Part shown: piece by piece, positions 15,322-23,766 of the stretch
Numbering within the stretch: position 1 is the first letter of the stretch
Layout: every line of letters begins with the position of its first letter
Assembly (NCBI GenBank): GCA_031258265.1
Contig: JAIRNB010000028.1
Coordinates: 1-32,026, forward strand
Reading direction: 5' to 3'
Length of the DNA stretch: 32,026 nucleotides
Source: Treponema sp.
Lineage (GTDB): Bacteria; Spirochaetota; Spirochaetia; Treponematales; Breznakiellaceae
Position numbers and translations under genes: made by a program
The notes under the pieces: model-generated
Databases searched by the model: none
What the model was told of the DNA's origin: nothing
Seen by the model: the letters and a program-made list of their open reading frames with translations, nothing else

Positions 15322-16728
15322 TCATTCATCCGCCCCTCCGGCATCCTCTCCGCCGTCGTAAGCGCCGCCATATTCAGCGGCATATTCGCCGCCGTATTCG
15401 GCAAGCTTGCGGTGCAGGGTCTTCCGGCCGATACCTAAAATATCCGCGGTTTTACTCTTGTTCCCCCGCTGGGCGGAAAGGGTATTCCGGATGATGATCT
15501 TCTCCGCGTCCTCCAGGGAGGAACCCAGGGGGACACGAATCCAGCCTTCATCGTTTCCCTGCCGCAGGGTGGGGGGCAGGTCCTCAATGCCGATAAGGGG
15601 GCCGGGAGTCATAACCACCGCGCTTTCCAGACAGTTCCGCAGTTCCCGTACATTGCCGGGCCAGTCATAGGCATAAATAGCGGCCCTGGCCTTGCCGCTT
15701 ACCCCTTCGATGGTCTTGCGGTTCTCCCCGGCGAATTCCCGGAGGAACACGGCCATAAGCAGGGGGATGTCGTCTTTCCGTTCCCTCAAAGGGGGTACAT
15801 GGATGTTGACCACGTTAAGCCTAAAGTAAAGGTCCTCCCGGAAGTTCCCCTTTTCGATCTCCGCCTTCAGGTCCTTGTTGGTGGCCGCCACGATCCGCAC
15901 ATCGGTTTCAACGGTCTCCTCCCCCCCCAGGCGCTCGAATTTCTTTTCCTGCAGGACCCGCAGCAGCTTAATCTGGATGTTCTGGTCAATCTCGCCGATC
16001 TCGTCCAAAAACAGGGTCCCCTCGTTGGCAAGCTCGAAGCGGCCCCGGCGGCGGGATACCGCGCCGGTAAAACTGCCCTTTTCGTGGCCAAAGAGTTCAC
16101 TTTCCAGGACGCTTTCCGCCAGGGCCGCGCAGTGAACCTTGATCAGGGGTTTGTCCTTGCGGGGGGAAAGACCGTGGATGGCATCGGCCACCAGTTCCTT
16201 CCCCACCCCGGATTCCCCGGTAATAAGGATGGACGCCCTGGTGGGGGCCGCCCGGCTGATAGTGTCGAAGACCCGGCGCATGGGGGCGCTGGTACCGATG
16301 ATCGTCTCAAACTGTTTCTTCTGCTCCAGCTCCTCCTCAAGCTCCCGGTGTTTCAGGGCCAGTTCCCGGTTTTGCAGGGCCCGTTTAACCAGTTGGGAAA
16401 GGTGATCCAGATTCACCGGCTTGGTAAGGAAGTCCCAGGCCCCCTGACGCATGGCCTCCACCGCGTTTTCCACCGTCCCGTGGCCGGTGAGGACGATCAC
16501 GGGAATACCGGGGCTTTCCGCGCAGATCCGCCGCAGAAGCTCCTCCCCGGAAAGGCCGGGCATCCTGAGATCGGTGATCACCAGATCGATGTCCCCCTTG
16601 CCGAAACGGCGGAGTCCCTCATCCCCGTCAAGGGCCGTAACCACCTCGTAGCCGTCCATTTTTAAGGACGCGGCCAGCCCTTCCCGGATATTCTTTTCAT
16701 CATCCACCACCAAAAGCCGGAATTTCAT
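15322..16728 (-). CDS. Sigma-54-dependent response regulator, NtrC/AtoC type
   Basis: The 468-residue protein has a receiver domain (1-120; D9, D10, phospho-acceptor D53 in DLVITDLRMPG, T81, K103), a AAA+ domain with Walker A GESGVGKE (171-178), the sigma-54 contact loop GSFTGA (218-223, a known variant of GAFTGA) and Walker B LFLDEIGE (239-246), and a Fis-type helix-turn-helix (NKSKTADILGIGRKTLHRKL) near the end. A Gly/Ala/Tyr/Glu-rich tail of about 20 residues follows. It would activate sigma-54 promoters when phosphorylated. Its ATG overlaps the kinase stop (ATGA). It resembles treponemal AtoC. Target genes cannot be read here. Confidence 0.94.
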   Translation of the reverse strand: MKFRLLVVDDEKNIREGLAASLKMDGYEVVTALDGDEGLRRFGKGDIDLVITDLRMPGLSGEELLRRICAESPGIPVIVLTGHGTVENAVEAMRQGAWDFLTKPVNLDHLSQLVKRALQNRELALKHRELEEELEQKKQFETIIGTSAPMRRVFDTISRAAPTRASILITGESGVGKELVADAIHGLSPRKDKPLIKVHCAALAESVLESELFGHEKGSFTGAVSRRRGRFELANEGTLFLDEIGEIDQNIQIKLLRVLQEKKFERLGGEETVETDVRIVAATNKDLKAEIEKGNFREDLYFRLNVVNIHVPPLRERKDDIPLLMAVFLREFAGENRKTIEGVSGKARAAIYAYDWPGNVRELRNCLESAVVMTPGPLIGIEDLPPTLRQGNDEGWIRVPLGSSLEDAEKIIIRNTLSAQRGNKSKTADILGIGRKTLHRKLAEYGGEYAAEYGGAYDGGEDAGGADE

Positions 16729-17969
16729 GAAGCTCCCTCCCCACGATCTGAGGATTTTTCCTTTTCGATATCCCCTTCAAAATCCCCCTCAAAGCCGATA
16801 AGCCGGCGTTCCCTCTGGGGAACGGGCAGGGAAATAGTAAAACTGGTCCCCTCCCCTTCCCTGGATTTCACCGAAATCTCCCCCTGATGTTCCCGGATAA
16901 TCTTAAACACCAGGGTAAGACCCAGACCGGAACCGGTAGCCTTGGTAGTAAAGTAGGGTTCAAAAATTTTGGAAAGGTTCTCCTCCGGAATCCCCAGCCC
17001 GGTATCCATGACGCTGATAAAAGCCTCGTTGTCCTTGCGCCCGGTCTTAACCGTCAGCTTCCCCCCGCCGGGCATCGCCGCCGCGGCGTTTTTTACCAGG
17101 TTAAGCAGGGCCTGTTTCAGATACCGCTCGTCAAATTTAAGCAGGGGAAGCCCCTCCTCCAATTCAAGGTTACAGACAATAGAAGCGCCGGAAAGCTCAA
17201 AGCCCATAAATTCCATCAGTTCCCCGATAAGGACATTGATATTCCCCTCCCGCAGATCCAGGTTCATGGGACGCACCGCGAAAAGGAAATCCACCACAAT
17301 ATGGTTAAGCCGGTCAATCTCCTCGTTTACCACGGCGATATACTTGTCAAGCTGATCCAAGCCTTCGGTGTTCGCCGCGCCCCGGGCCATAAGACCGCGG
17401 TTGGCCTCCAGAGCCTTCTGCATAAGCTGAATATGTATCGAAATGGACCCCAGGGGATTCTTGATCTCGTGGGCCACCCCCGCGGCCAGGGTAGTCAGGC
17501 TGGCAAGATTCTCCGCCCGCCGCAGCCGGGCCTCCCGGCCCCGTTTTTCCGTAATGTCTTCGATGTAGATCAGGGAACCGGTAACCCGGTGTTCCCGGAC
17601 CAGGGGCAGCACCGAAATAGAGAGAAGCCGCTGAATCCCCGCCTCCACATTGAATTCCCGGTCCTCCACCCGGTCTCCGCTTTTCAGCGTAGCCTCCAAA
17701 AAATCGGCAATCCGTTCATCCCAAATCCTGGACCACAGGGGATCGCTGCCCAGGGTGGAAACCGTGATAGGGATAAAACGCTCGGCGCACTTATTAGCCA
17801 GGACCAGGGAATGTTTGGTATCGCAGACCAGAATCCCCTCCCCCAGGGACTCCAGCACCGTCTCCAGGCGGTCAATCTCCTCCGCCGCGTCAATAAAAAG
17901 ATCCTCTATCTGCTCCCCGGTAAGCTTGGAAATTTTCTTGATGGACCTTTTGATAAAATCTTTCATCAT
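16725..17969 (-). CDS. Cytoplasmic PAS-domain histidine kinase (AtoS/NtrB type)
   Basis: The 414-residue protein has no transmembrane segment. A helical N-terminus is followed by a PAS domain (about 25-145, with LESLGEGILVCDTKHSLVLANKCAE), the H-box AAGVAHEIKNPLG with phospho-acceptor H167, and an ATPase domain with N-box NLVKNAAAAMPGGGK, DTGLGIPEENLSKIFEPYFTT and GSGLGLTLV. It should phosphorylate the downstream regulator. The ATG pair at 17969/17966 is preceded by AAGGAG. The frame stays open upstream to 18032, but those codons belong to repeat copy C and are not part of the protein. Confidence 0.93.
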   Translation of the reverse strand: MMKDFIKRSIKKISKLTGEQIEDLFIDAAEEIDRLETVLESLGEGILVCDTKHSLVLANKCAERFIPITVSTLGSDPLWSRIWDERIADFLEATLKSGDRVEDREFNVEAGIQRLLSISVLPLVREHRVTGSLIYIEDITEKRGREARLRRAENLASLTTLAAGVAHEIKNPLGSISIHIQLMQKALEANRGLMARGAANTEGLDQLDKYIAVVNEEIDRLNHIVVDFLFAVRPMNLDLREGNINVLIGELMEFMGFELSGASIVCNLELEEGLPLLKFDERYLKQALLNLVKNAAAAMPGGGKLTVKTGRKDNEAFISVMDTGLGIPEENLSKIFEPYFTTKATGSGLGLTLVFKIIREHQGEISVKSREGEGTSFTISLPVPQRERRLIGFEGDFEGDIEKEKSSDRGEGAS

Positions 17970-17983
17970 CGTATCCGCTCCTT

Positions 17984-18303
17984 GGGCGCATCCCCGCCCC
18001 TTTCGGGGCGGGGACCGGGCTATCCGCTCCAATTCCTCAGCTTTACCTGCGGTAAAGCCTCCGGTATTTCCGCTTCTATCCCTTGCGCGCGCAAACTTCG
18101 TTTGCGGCTAAAAAATGGCATCCATGCCATTTTTTAGCACGTTTATCACAGCCGGCATCCTGCCGGCCAGGTTGTTAATTAAACCAATGTGGCTTCGCAT
18201 AGCGCCATCGTATGCCCCCAAATTGGAAAATGCGCCCCGGTTTTAACCGGGGCAGTGCGCGCGCGGCTCACCGCGCTTTTTGCGCGGTGAGCTGGAACAA
18301 AAG
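17984..18303 (-). repeat. Modular intergenic repeat, copy C (inverted)
   Basis: Read on the minus strand this copy has TTTTGTTCCAGC, a variable hairpin, GCGCGCACTGCC, the CCGGTTAAAACCGG hairpin, GGCGCATTTTCCAATTTGGG, TGGCGCTATGCGAAGCC, CCGGCAGGATGCCGGCTGTGA, a perfect 15-bp terminator-like hairpin (18107-18138, GCTAAAAAATGGCAT with its complement), a CGCAAACGAAGTTTGCG hairpin, GCGCAAGGGAT, and the closing CCCGGTCCCCGCC with GGGGATGCGCCC. It separates the holB-like gene from the sensor kinase inside a co-directional run and could terminate transcription there. Confidence 0.8.
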
Positions 18304-18360
18304 CCACAAAAACCTAAACATTTGCCACAGCCGGCCGGCGCGGCCCAAACCGCGGGAATA

Positions 18361-19677
18361 CTAACATTCCGCCATGGCCCCTTTAAGGCCGCTGATCATA
18401 CGGTCCAGGGCCAGGGAGGGACTCTGATTCCAGACCCCCACCGCCGCGGCGGCCTCGGTGGCGTAGTTTTTCCAAAGCCCCATATAGACGATCCTCCGGG
18501 AACCCGCGGCCCCGGAGAGGGAGCCGGAAACCAGGCCCAGGACCGCGGCCAGAAAATGGGAAAAAAGGGAGCGGACCTGAAAATCCTGGGCCCCCGCCAA
18601 AACCTTGTCAACGATGGTTTTATTATCTCCCACCGGCCGGCCAAGACCAGCGGCGCCGGCGATGGGGGCGCTGTACCGGCCCAGGGCCACCAGTTCCTCC
18701 GGCAGAACCGCGATACGGCGGCGGCGAAAGTTATCCAGGGCGGCCAGGGCCACGGAGGATACAAAAAAGGCTGCCAGGGGGTAAAGATCGTCCCGGCTTA
18801 CCGGGAGAAAACCGTCCAGGTAGGCTTCCAGGCCCCCCTCCTCCCAGGCTTCCGGTTCACGGTAGACCCGGCGGATCAGTTCCTCCGCGGCGGCGCGGTC
18901 CCTCGTCATAAAGCGGTAAGGCCGGAGCCGGGAAAGCAGGGTGGGAAGAACGGCATCCCGCCTGGTGGTACAGAGTATAATACTAAGCCGTTCCGGGGGT
19001 TCCTCCAGGATTTTTAGAAGGGAATTCAGGGCCTCCTCCTTCATCCGGTCGGCGTTTTCGATGACCAGAAGCTTCCGCCGGCCCGCCGGGGCCAGGCGGC
19101 CCCAAAAACTGGCCTTCCGTATCTGGGCCACCGGGATATGTTCGGAGATCCCTCCGGCCTCAAGCTTCAGGGCGTTCTTCACAATCGAGGCCCCCAGCTT
19201 TTCCCCGGCGCTTCTGATCTTCTCCGGTTCCTCCGCCCCCGCTTCATTCAGCTCCTCCAGGTCCTCTTCCAGGGCCTCGATCAGGGGGTTAAGCCTTCCC
19301 AGCTCCCTGTCCCCTTCCCAAAGGACCGGGGAAAAACGCCCCAGGAGCTTCCTCACCGCCCGGAGGAGCAGAAGCCGGCCATGACGGGGTTCCCTCAGCA
19401 GCACCGCCGAGGAGGCGGCGATTTCGGCGGCAAAGGCCCGGGGCCCCATCAAAAGCATATCCGGGTGAAGGAGCAGCCGGTGCCGCCCGCAATGGGGGCA
19501 GGAACAGTTCCAGGCCCCCCGGCCCTCGCAGGAGAGGACCCTTCCCAGTTCCAGGGCCGCGGTCCCCTTCCCCGACGCGGGGGGGCCGAAAAAAAGCATG
19601 GAGGGGGGCAGAACCCCCGCCTCCAAATCCTCCTTCAACCGTTCCGCCGCGGCCTGGGCTATAATATTTTCAAACAC
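18361..19677 (-). CDS. holB: DNA polymerase III delta-prime-like clamp-loader subunit
   Basis: The 438-residue protein has a degenerate P-loop (GPPASGKGTAA; no Ser/Thr directly after the Lys), a zinc module with C50, C58, C60 and C63, and the delta-prime/DnaX signature LNSLLKILEEPPERLSIILCTT. Family role: part of the clamp loader that opens the sliding clamp in replication. The C-terminal half after about residue 270 is weakly conserved; I assign it by position only. A roughly 90-residue charged insertion (about 110-190) separates the zinc module from the rest. The GTG start lies inside the 3' end of cvpA (19-base overlap), with GGCGGG upstream. Confidence 0.82.
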   Translation of the reverse strand: MFENIIAQAAAERLKEDLEAGVLPPSMLFFGPPASGKGTAALELGRVLSCEGRGAWNCSCPHCGRHRLLLHPDMLLMGPRAFAAEIAASSAVLLREPRHGRLLLLRAVRKLLGRFSPVLWEGDRELGRLNPLIEALEEDLEELNEAGAEEPEKIRSAGEKLGASIVKNALKLEAGGISEHIPVAQIRKASFWGRLAPAGRRKLLVIENADRMKEEALNSLLKILEEPPERLSIILCTTRRDAVLPTLLSRLRPYRFMTRDRAAAEELIRRVYREPEAWEEGGLEAYLDGFLPVSRDDLYPLAAFFVSSVALAALDNFRRRRIAVLPEELVALGRYSAPIAGAAGLGRPVGDNKTIVDKVLAGAQDFQVRSLFSHFLAAVLGLVSGSLSGAAGSRRIVYMGLWKNYATEAAAAVGVWNQSPSLALDRMISGLKGAMAEC

Positions 19678-20231
19678 GCAAAACCCGCCAAAAACTGAAC
19701 GGAAGCCCTCATCCCGTCCGCCGGAACTTCCCGCTGGAGAATAAGGGGCAGCAAAAGTTCCGCAAAAAAACTACCCTCCAGCAGGGGCCCCGCGTCAAAA
19801 ATAGGCTGTAACGTAAAGGCCAGGAGCAAAAGAGTCGTTACCATAATTCCCTCGGCAAAGCCAAAAAGGAAACCTAAAAAACGGTCCACCCCGCCCAGGT
19901 TGATCCGTTCCACAATATCCGTCAGAAGGTACTCCACCAGCTTAACCAGGACAAAAACCAGGGCAAAGATCAAAACAAAAGAGAGGATCTCCGGTATATT
20001 CCGTACCAGAGCGGGCAGCAGCCTTCGGATAAAAGCGGGGATCTTTTCCGTAAAAGCCTCCAGCCCCCGGCTCCGCAGAAAGGCCGCGCAGTTCCGGTAG
20101 AGAAAAAGGGAACCGAGGACCCCCAGCACCAGGGAGGCCAGAGTCATAAATTCGGAGATAAAACCCCGCAGGGTACAACGGATAACCAGGAGCAGGGTTA
20201 GGCCGATAAACACATAGTCAATTATCCTCAT
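19659..20231 (-). CDS. cvpA: CvpA family membrane protein
   Basis: The 190-residue protein has four predicted hydrophobic segments, and starts MRIIDYVFIGLTLLLVIRCTLRG, the family N-terminus, with a central EILSFVLIFALVFVLVKLVEYLL and GGVDRFLGFLFGFAEG. CvpA proteins are inner-membrane proteins associated in other bacteria with colicin V export and envelope homeostasis; the molecular activity is not established. It lies five bases after murG and overlaps the holB-like gene. From memory the same neighbours occur in T. pallidum. Confidence 0.88.
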   Translation of the reverse strand: MRIIDYVFIGLTLLLVIRCTLRGFISEFMTLASLVLGVLGSLFLYRNCAAFLRSRGLEAFTEKIPAFIRRLLPALVRNIPEILSFVLIFALVFVLVKLVEYLLTDIVERINLGGVDRFLGFLFGFAEGIMVTTLLLLAFTLQPIFDAGPLLEGSFFAELLLPLILQREVPADGMRASVQFLAGFACLKIL

Positions 20232-20236
20232 GGAGT

Positions 20237-21367
20237 TCAGGGATCTTCCCCACCCCCCGGAGCGCCCCCGGAAAGCGCGGCTTCAATCGCCCCGGCAATG
20301 ATCGCGGCCCCGTCGGTCCCCCCAATCCGGGCGGCGGCGGCGGACAGTCCCGCCAGCCTCTCCGGGTCCTCCGCCAGTTCCCCGATCAGGGCGGCCAGGT
20401 CCTCCGCCCTAATCCCCTCCCCTCCCCGGGACCGCAGCACCACAGCGGCGCCGGCTTTCTCGAAAAATTCCGCATTCTCCACCTGGTCTCCCCGGGTGCC
20501 GCTTCCCCGAAGGGGAAGAAGGACCATGGGCTTTCCAAGAACCGCGTTTTCCCACAGTGTCCCGGCGCCGCTGCGGCTTAACACCAGCTCCGCCGCCGCC
20601 AGAACCTGGGGCATCTCCTCCCTAAAATAGGCATAGGGCCGGTATCTCTCGCCCGGTTCCGCCCCCCCGTTCCCCGGCCCCGTCTGGTGGACCACGGTGT
20701 AATATTTAGTCAATTCCGGCAGGGCCTTCAGGACCAGGGCGTTAAGTTCCAGCGAACCCTGGCTGGCCCCCAGGACCAGGAGAATCCGCGCCCCCTCCCC
20801 CAGGCCCAGGAAAGCCCGCCCCGCTGCCGCATCCGCGCCGCGAAAACCGGGCCGCACCGGATTCCCGCTTACCGTAAGCAGGGAACGGCAGGCCGGCGGC
20901 AGAAAAGCCGCGGTAGCGGCGTAGGCGGTAAAGATCCGGCCCCCGCTGGCCCGCACAAAGCGCAGGTTTATCCGGGTCGCCAGGCCGGGGCTAACATCGG
21001 ATTCGTGGGTATATACGGGAATCCCCAGGGAAGCCGCCGCGGCGCAGGGGGGAACGCTGACAAAGCCCCCCTTGGAAAAGAGCAGCACGGGCTTCAGCTT
21101 TTTCAGGATAGAGCGGGCGGCAAAGAAGCCGGCCAGTACCCGGAACAGATCGGGGATAGTTTTCAGGGAAAAGTAACGGCGCAGCCGCCCCGCGGGGATG
21201 CCGAAAAATTCCAGCCCCTCCCTTTCCACCAGGGAGCGGTCCATACCCCGGCGGTCGCCAAGCCAAACAATCCGGCAGTTTCCCCGGCGCTTCAGCAGGG
21301 CGATCACCGCAAGACCGGGGTAAATATGCCCCCCCGTCCCTCCCCCGGTAAAGGCGACGGTCAACAC
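20237..21367 (-). CDS. murG: UDP-GlcNAc--lipid I GlcNAc transferase
   Basis: The 376-residue protein begins VLTVAFTGGGTGGHIYPGLAV, with the family's glycine-rich loop at about residues 7-14. The C-terminal domain has VVHQTGPGN, ELVLSRSGAGTLWENAVLGKPMVLLPL, and GTRGDQVENAEFF. It makes lipid II from lipid I on the inner face of the membrane for peptidoglycan. The GTG at 21367 has AGGGGG six bases upstream. The frame is open to 21457, but that extension is not family-like. A 10-codon ORF overlaps the start. An RNase HII gene lies upstream and cvpA downstream. Confidence 0.93.
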   Translation of the reverse strand: MLTVAFTGGGTGGHIYPGLAVIALLKRRGNCRIVWLGDRRGMDRSLVEREGLEFFGIPAGRLRRYFSLKTIPDLFRVLAGFFAARSILKKLKPVLLFSKGGFVSVPPCAAAASLGIPVYTHESDVSPGLATRINLRFVRASGGRIFTAYAATAAFLPPACRSLLTVSGNPVRPGFRGADAAAGRAFLGLGEGARILLVLGASQGSLELNALVLKALPELTKYYTVVHQTGPGNGGAEPGERYRPYAYFREEMPQVLAAAELVLSRSGAGTLWENAVLGKPMVLLPLRGSGTRGDQVENAEFFEKAGAAVVLRSRGGEGIRAEDLAALIGELAEDPERLAGLSAAAARIGGTDGAAIIAGAIEAALSGGAPGGGEDP

Positions 21368-21393
21368 CGCCGGCCCCCTATATCGTTCAGCAT
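21361..21393 (-). CDS. Putative 10-codon leader ORF overlapping the murG start
   Basis: ATG at 21393 opens MLNDIGGRRC and stops at 21361. The last codons TGT TGA overlap murG's GTG TTG. The ATG is six bases after a good -10, so it would be the first codon of the transcript. The murG ribosome site AGGGGG lies inside the mini-ORF. Translation of this peptide could couple to murG. It may instead be chance. Confidence 0.35.
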   Translation of the reverse strand: MLNDIGGRRC

Positions 21394-21399
21394 AAACAG

Positions 21400-21428
21400 A
21401 TTCTACCCAAACAGGGGAAAATCCGCAA
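21400..21428 (-). promoter_or_regulatory. murG: murG promoter
   Basis: TTGCGG (21428-21423), 17 bases, TAGAAT (21405-21400), then six bases to the ATG of the mini-ORF at 21393. The -10 matches five of six consensus bases. It makes murG-cvpA-holB a separate transcription unit inside the co-directional run. Confidence 0.5.
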
Positions 21429-21501
21429 TCATGACCGGGACTTTGCCCGCCCTCCACGAAGAAAACCGGAAACCCAAAAAGGACAATGTTCTAGCCCCGC
21501 C

Positions 21502-22089
21502 TCAAATCCCGTCCCCCAGACCCTTCACCGCAAAGCTCAGCCGCTGCAGCGGCGAGGGGCCAAGGCGCCGCATGGCTTCCCGGTGGGCCCTGGTGGGGTA
21601 GCCCTTGTGGGTTTCGTAGCCGTAGCCGGGGTAAATACAGCCGTAAAGCTCCATAAGCCGGTCCCGCTGGGTCTTAGCCAGGATAGATGCGGCCATCACC
21701 TCCGCCACGGAGGAGTCGGCCTTTACCAGGGCCCTGGCGGGGATGGGGAGTTCCGGCAGGTAAAGGCCGTCCACCACCGCCTCCAAGGTTCCATGTCCCC
21801 GCCCCCATTCCGGAGAGCGGAAAAGCAGGTCTTCCCAGGCCCGGCTCATGGCCAAAAGGCTTGAACGTAAAATATTGATACAATCAATTTCGGCGGCGGA
21901 AGCCCAGCCGATGCCCCAAGCCAGGGCCCCGTCCAGGATAATACGCCGGGCTTCCTCCCGCTTCTTGACGGACAGCTTTTTTGAATCCCCCAGGATTCCC
22001 GCGGGAAAATACGGCGGCAGTATTACTGCGGCGGCACAGACCGGCCCCGCCAGGGGGCCCCGCCCCGCCTCATCAAAACCACAGATCAT
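21502..22089 (-). CDS. rnhB: Ribonuclease HII
   Basis: The 195-residue protein has the type 2 RNase H signature ICGFDEAGRGPLAGPV with metal ligands D6 and E7, plus D107 (AVVDGLYLP) and D125 (LVKADSSVAEVMAASILAK) for the four-acid site. It removes ribonucleotides and RNA-DNA hybrids from DNA. It lies 15 bases after the phosphoribosyltransferase gene, with only a weak ribosome site (CCGG), suggesting co-transcription. Its C-terminus contains the usual YGYETHKGYPTRAHREAMRRLG. Confidence 0.95.
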   Translation of the reverse strand: MICGFDEAGRGPLAGPVCAAAVILPPYFPAGILGDSKKLSVKKREEARRIILDGALAWGIGWASAAEIDCINILRSSLLAMSRAWEDLLFRSPEWGRGHGTLEAVVDGLYLPELPIPARALVKADSSVAEVMAASILAKTQRDRLMELYGCIYPGYGYETHKGYPTRAHREAMRRLGPSPLQRLSFAVKGLGDGI

Positions 22090-22104
22090 CCGGTTTTTGG
22101 CGCG

Positions 22105-22737
22105 TCATTTAGAATCCGTTACCCGGCCGCCGCCCCGGTTAATGACTCCCAAGACCTCCCGCAGTCCGTCATCCCCGGCGTAGTAATGCTCCTCCAGTTC
22201 ATCTTCCTCAAGGCCCACCAGTTCATGACTCATGTAGTGAATCCACTGGGGTTCATCCTTCAGGGAAAGTTCATGTTTACGGCAGTAATAATCGGGCTGG
22301 ATGGGAAGCTGTTGGGATTTATCGTAAAAGTATTTATAATCGTGGACCGCGATCTTAAGATCATGCCGGGGTATTCCCTTTTTTAAAAAAATCTCCGCCA
22401 GGTAATTTATAGTACGCCCCGAATCAAATATATCGTCCACCAAAAGCACCCGGTCTCCGGTCCTCAGATGGGCGGGATCGTAAGTCCAGCCCTCCACAGA
22501 AATTTTATCCTGACTCATCACGTCCGAATAAGAGCGGGCCACTACCGCGGCATAGTACACCGGCCGGTCTCCCTTCCGCAGTATCTTAAAATACTCGCTG
22601 ATTACGTTCCCCAGAAAGGCCCCGCCCCGCAGGGACACGTAGATCACATCGGGAATAAAACCGTCAAGGTATATCCGGTGGGCAAGTTTAAGGGTATTGT
22701 TCCGCACCGTGTCATAGGGAAGAAATTCTTTTTTCAC
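22105..22737 (-). CDS. Phosphoribosyltransferase-domain protein
   Basis: The 210-residue protein has the PRPP-binding loop VLLVDDIFDSGRT (98-110) of type I phosphoribosyltransferases, an early VSLRGGAFLGN that matches the PPi loop, and an acidic, histidine-rich C-terminus (LEEDELEEHYYAG). Xanthine/hypoxanthine-type or regulatory phosphoribosyltransferase activity is likely, but the base specificity is not readable. It starts with GTG overlapping the oxidoreductase stop (GTGA), so translation is coupled. Confidence 0.85.
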   Translation of the reverse strand: MKKEFLPYDTVRNNTLKLAHRIYLDGFIPDVIYVSLRGGAFLGNVISEYFKILRKGDRPVYYAAVVARSYSDVMSQDKISVEGWTYDPAHLRTGDRVLLVDDIFDSGRTINYLAEIFLKKGIPRHDLKIAVHDYKYFYDKSQQLPIQPDYYCRKHELSLKDEPQWIHYMSHELVGLEEDELEEHYYAGDDGLREVLGVINRGGGRVTDSK

Positions 22738-23723
22738 CGTTCCCCCGGATACAAGAGAGCGCCCTGGGCGCGGATCTGATCCATGGTTTCCATGATGACA
22801 AGGGATTCGGAAAGACCCATGATTCCACTTTCCAGCTTCCCGGCCCTAAGGCAGTTCATTAATTCCTCCGCCTCGTAGTTATACCCGTTGGATAAGAATT
22901 CCGGTTCGTAGTGATACTTGTAGCGGCCATAGACCTGAAGGTCCGCGCTGTGGGAAAAAACAAAATCCGGCAGGTGGATATACCCCTGGGTTCCGTAGAT
23001 CCAGCCGTCGTTTACCCCGGCGGTACTGATGGCGGCGCTGAGGGAGGCCATGCGGGGCCCGCCGTAGGAAAGCAGGGCGGAGACCTCCTCATCGACCCCC
23101 GTTTCCCCCAGGTACATCATGGATTTTACGGCCTCCGGCTTTTTCCCGCCAAAGGCAAAGGAGGCCAGGGAAACGGGGTACACACCGGCGTCAAGCAGGG
23201 CCCCGCCCCCCAAGCCGATATTGTAAAGCCGGCCCTGGGGGTTAAAGGGGGCGGAAAAACAGAAATTCGCCTGTACCATCTTTACTTCCCCGATAATGCC
23301 GGAATTAAGCCATTCCTTAAACTTGAGGAGGGGGGGAACAAAACGAGTCCACATGGCCTCCATGAAAAACACCTTATTGGCCTTGGCTTCGGCAATCATC
23401 TGTGACAGCTCGGCGGCGTTGATACTTACCGGTTTTTCGCAGAGGACTGCCTTTTTTGCCCGGAAAGCCGCAATGGCCATTTCTTTGTGGGTAACATGGG
23501 GAGTACCGATATAGATCGCCTCCACCGCGGGATCATCCAGCATCGCCCGGTAATCGCCGTAGGCTTTTTCAAAGCCATATTTGGCGGCAAAAGCTTCCGC
23601 CTTTTCCCGGCTCCGGGACGAGGCCGCATAGAGACGGGCCCCCTTCGCGTCCCGCAGGCCCATGACAAAACGGTTGGAAATACCCCCGGTTCCCGCTACT
23701 CCCCAGTTGATTCTGTCCTTCAT
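22734..23723 (-). CDS. Gfo/Idh/MocA family NAD(P)-dependent oxidoreductase
   Basis: The 329-residue protein has an N-terminal Rossmann fold (INWGVAGTGGISNRFV), then YIGTPHVTHKEMAIAAFRAKKAVLCEKPVSIN with the conserved EKP lysine, and a C-terminal substrate domain with GGGALLDAGVYPVSLASFAFG. This family oxidises or reduces sugars, sugar derivatives and trans-dihydrodiols; the substrate is unknown here. The ATG at 23723 has a strong GGAGGG upstream. The open frame extends further upstream, but that stretch is not protein-like. The neighbouring rhomboid gene ends 43 bases upstream. Confidence 0.9.
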   Translation of the reverse strand: MKDRINWGVAGTGGISNRFVMGLRDAKGARLYAASSRSREKAEAFAAKYGFEKAYGDYRAMLDDPAVEAIYIGTPHVTHKEMAIAAFRAKKAVLCEKPVSINAAELSQMIAEAKANKVFFMEAMWTRFVPPLLKFKEWLNSGIIGEVKMVQANFCFSAPFNPQGRLYNIGLGGGALLDAGVYPVSLASFAFGGKKPEAVKSMMYLGETGVDEEVSALLSYGGPRMASLSAAISTAGVNDGWIYGTQGYIHLPDFVFSHSADLQVYGRYKYHYEPEFLSNGYNYEAEELMNCLRAGKLESGIMGLSESLVIMETMDQIRAQGALLYPGER

Positions 23724-23766
23724 AAAAAAACCCTCCTGTAGGCCGGACAAATTAAATGCCGCCGGA

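Noticed and set aside
17970-18032. An N-terminal extension of the histidine kinase
   Set aside because: These codons are the end of repeat copy C, and a clear AAGGAG precedes the ATG at 17969.
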